Below are positions 6,337-6,593 of a stretch of 6,593 bases of DNA, one piece after another. The translations under genes were made by a program, and so were the position numbers. Below the pieces are notes generated by a model. It searched no databases and was not told where the DNA came from. It saw only the letters and a program-made list of their open reading frames with translations. Each line of letters starts with the position of its first letter. Within the stretch, counting starts at the first letter, position 1. Location of the stretch: contig CALXSZ010000011.1 in the NCBI GenBank assembly GCA_944391275.1, positions 1 to 6,593 of the forward strand. Reading direction: 5' to 3'. This stretch comes from an uncultured Syntrophomonadaceae bacterium. GTDB taxonomy: Bacteria; Bacillota; Syntrophomonadia; Syntrophomonadales; Syntrophomonadaceae.

Positions 6337-6365
6337 ATTATATACTAGACGTCGTTTGAAGTCAA
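6337..6365 (-). promoter_or_regulatory. Strong promoter of tRNA-Pro
   Basis: On the minus strand TTGACT (6360-6365) and TATAAT (6337-6342) are separated by exactly 17 bases, a near-perfect sigma-A promoter. The -10 ends 11 bases before the mature 5' end of the tRNA, so the precursor leader is only a few bases. Confidence 0.9.
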
Positions 6366-6397
6366 GTCATAAAATGTAAATAACCATTCGCTTATTT

Positions 6398-6456
6398 GTA
6401 ATAGGGATATATGAAATGACAGTCGCCAATAAATTGCAGGGTATCCCTATCGTTAC
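6398..6456 (-). repeat. Imperfect inverted repeat downstream of aspartokinase
   Basis: ATAGGGATA (6401-6409) and TATCCCTAT (6442-6450) are exact reverse complements, and the flanks GTAA and GTTAC extend the pairing across a two-base bulge. On the minus strand the structure starts 11 bases after the aspartokinase stop codon and lies before the tRNA promoter. No U-tract follows. A smaller hairpin AGGG-ATA-CCCT can form with one of the same arms. It may protect the mRNA 3' end or stop transcription inefficiently. Confidence 0.5.
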
Positions 6457-6467
6457 TATGCTTTACC

Positions 6468-6593
6468 TTAATTCTCTCTGTCCAATTCAAATTTTTGATG
6501 CAACAATCGAACCGCTTTTTCTACTTCTGATTGGGCAATAATACAGGAGATTTTTATTTCCGACGTACTAATCATTTCAATATTAATGTTCGC
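6468..6593 (-). CDS. Aspartokinase, C-terminal fragment (start outside window)
   Basis: The last 41 codons are visible and end in TAA. The segment NINIEMISTSEIKISCII followed by AVRLLHQKFEL is the conserved end of the second ACT domain of aspartokinase, the enzyme that phosphorylates aspartate in the first committed step to lysine, threonine and methionine. The ACT domains bind the feedback inhibitor (lysine, threonine or both, depending on isoform); the visible piece does not tell which. The gene's promoter and any lysine riboswitch would be beyond the right edge. Its closeness to thrC fits a loose aspartate-family neighbourhood, but a tRNA unit with its own signals separates them. A specific symbol (lysC or another isoform) cannot be chosen from this fragment. 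Confidence 0.9.
   Translation of the reverse strand, partial: ANINIEMISTSEIKISCIIAQSEVEKAVRLLHQKFELDREN

Noticed and set aside
1..6593. CRISPR array, insertion sequence, phage or defence system
   Set aside because: No regularly spaced repeats, transposase, integrase or defence-type genes are visible; the recognised genes are housekeeping or membrane functions.

Overview
The window suggests a low-GC Gram-positive bacterium (Bacillota, probably Clostridia or a relative). The basis is the AT-rich sequence, purine-rich Shine-Dalgarno sites, sigma-A-type promoters, U-tract terminators, an Fe-S DinG-type helicase, and a lipoprotein with a helical repeat common in clostridial surface proteins. I cannot name a genus. 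All genes but one lie on the minus strand; the exception is a lipoprotein gene on the plus strand.

Layout from left to right. (1) 1-1565, minus: N-terminal 521 residues of a DinG/XPD-family Fe-S DNA helicase. Its C-terminus runs off the left edge. (2) 1537-2535, minus: a RarD-type EamA transporter whose 3' end overlaps the helicase start by 29 bp, so the two probably form one operon, rarD-dinG. (3) 2536-3033: AT-rich intergenic DNA with a possible leader peptide ORF, two dyads and a strong plus-strand promoter. (4) 3034-3711, plus: a secreted lipoprotein of unknown function. (5) 3718-3757: a bidirectional terminator between convergent genes. (6) 3766-5262, minus: threonine synthase (thrC). 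(7) 5369-5737, minus: a small membrane protein ending in a SHOCT domain, followed by a hairpin terminator or attenuator just upstream of thrC. (8) 5738-6198: a mostly non-coding gap with a 16-bp tandem duplication. (9) 6248-6325, minus: tRNA-Pro(GGG) with its own near-consensus promoter and terminator. (10) 6468-6593, minus: the last 41 codons of aspartokinase, whose start is beyond the right edge.

Two genes belong to the aspartate family of amino-acid synthesis: aspartokinase makes the first committed step and ThrC the last step to threonine. They are near each other but separated by a tRNA gene and the SHOCT gene, so they are not one simple operon. The rest looks like ordinary core genome. 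I found no phage, insertion sequence, CRISPR or defence locus, and no convincing new system. The points most worth checking are the hairpin in front of thrC, the leader ORF before rarD, and the uncharacterised lipoprotein.
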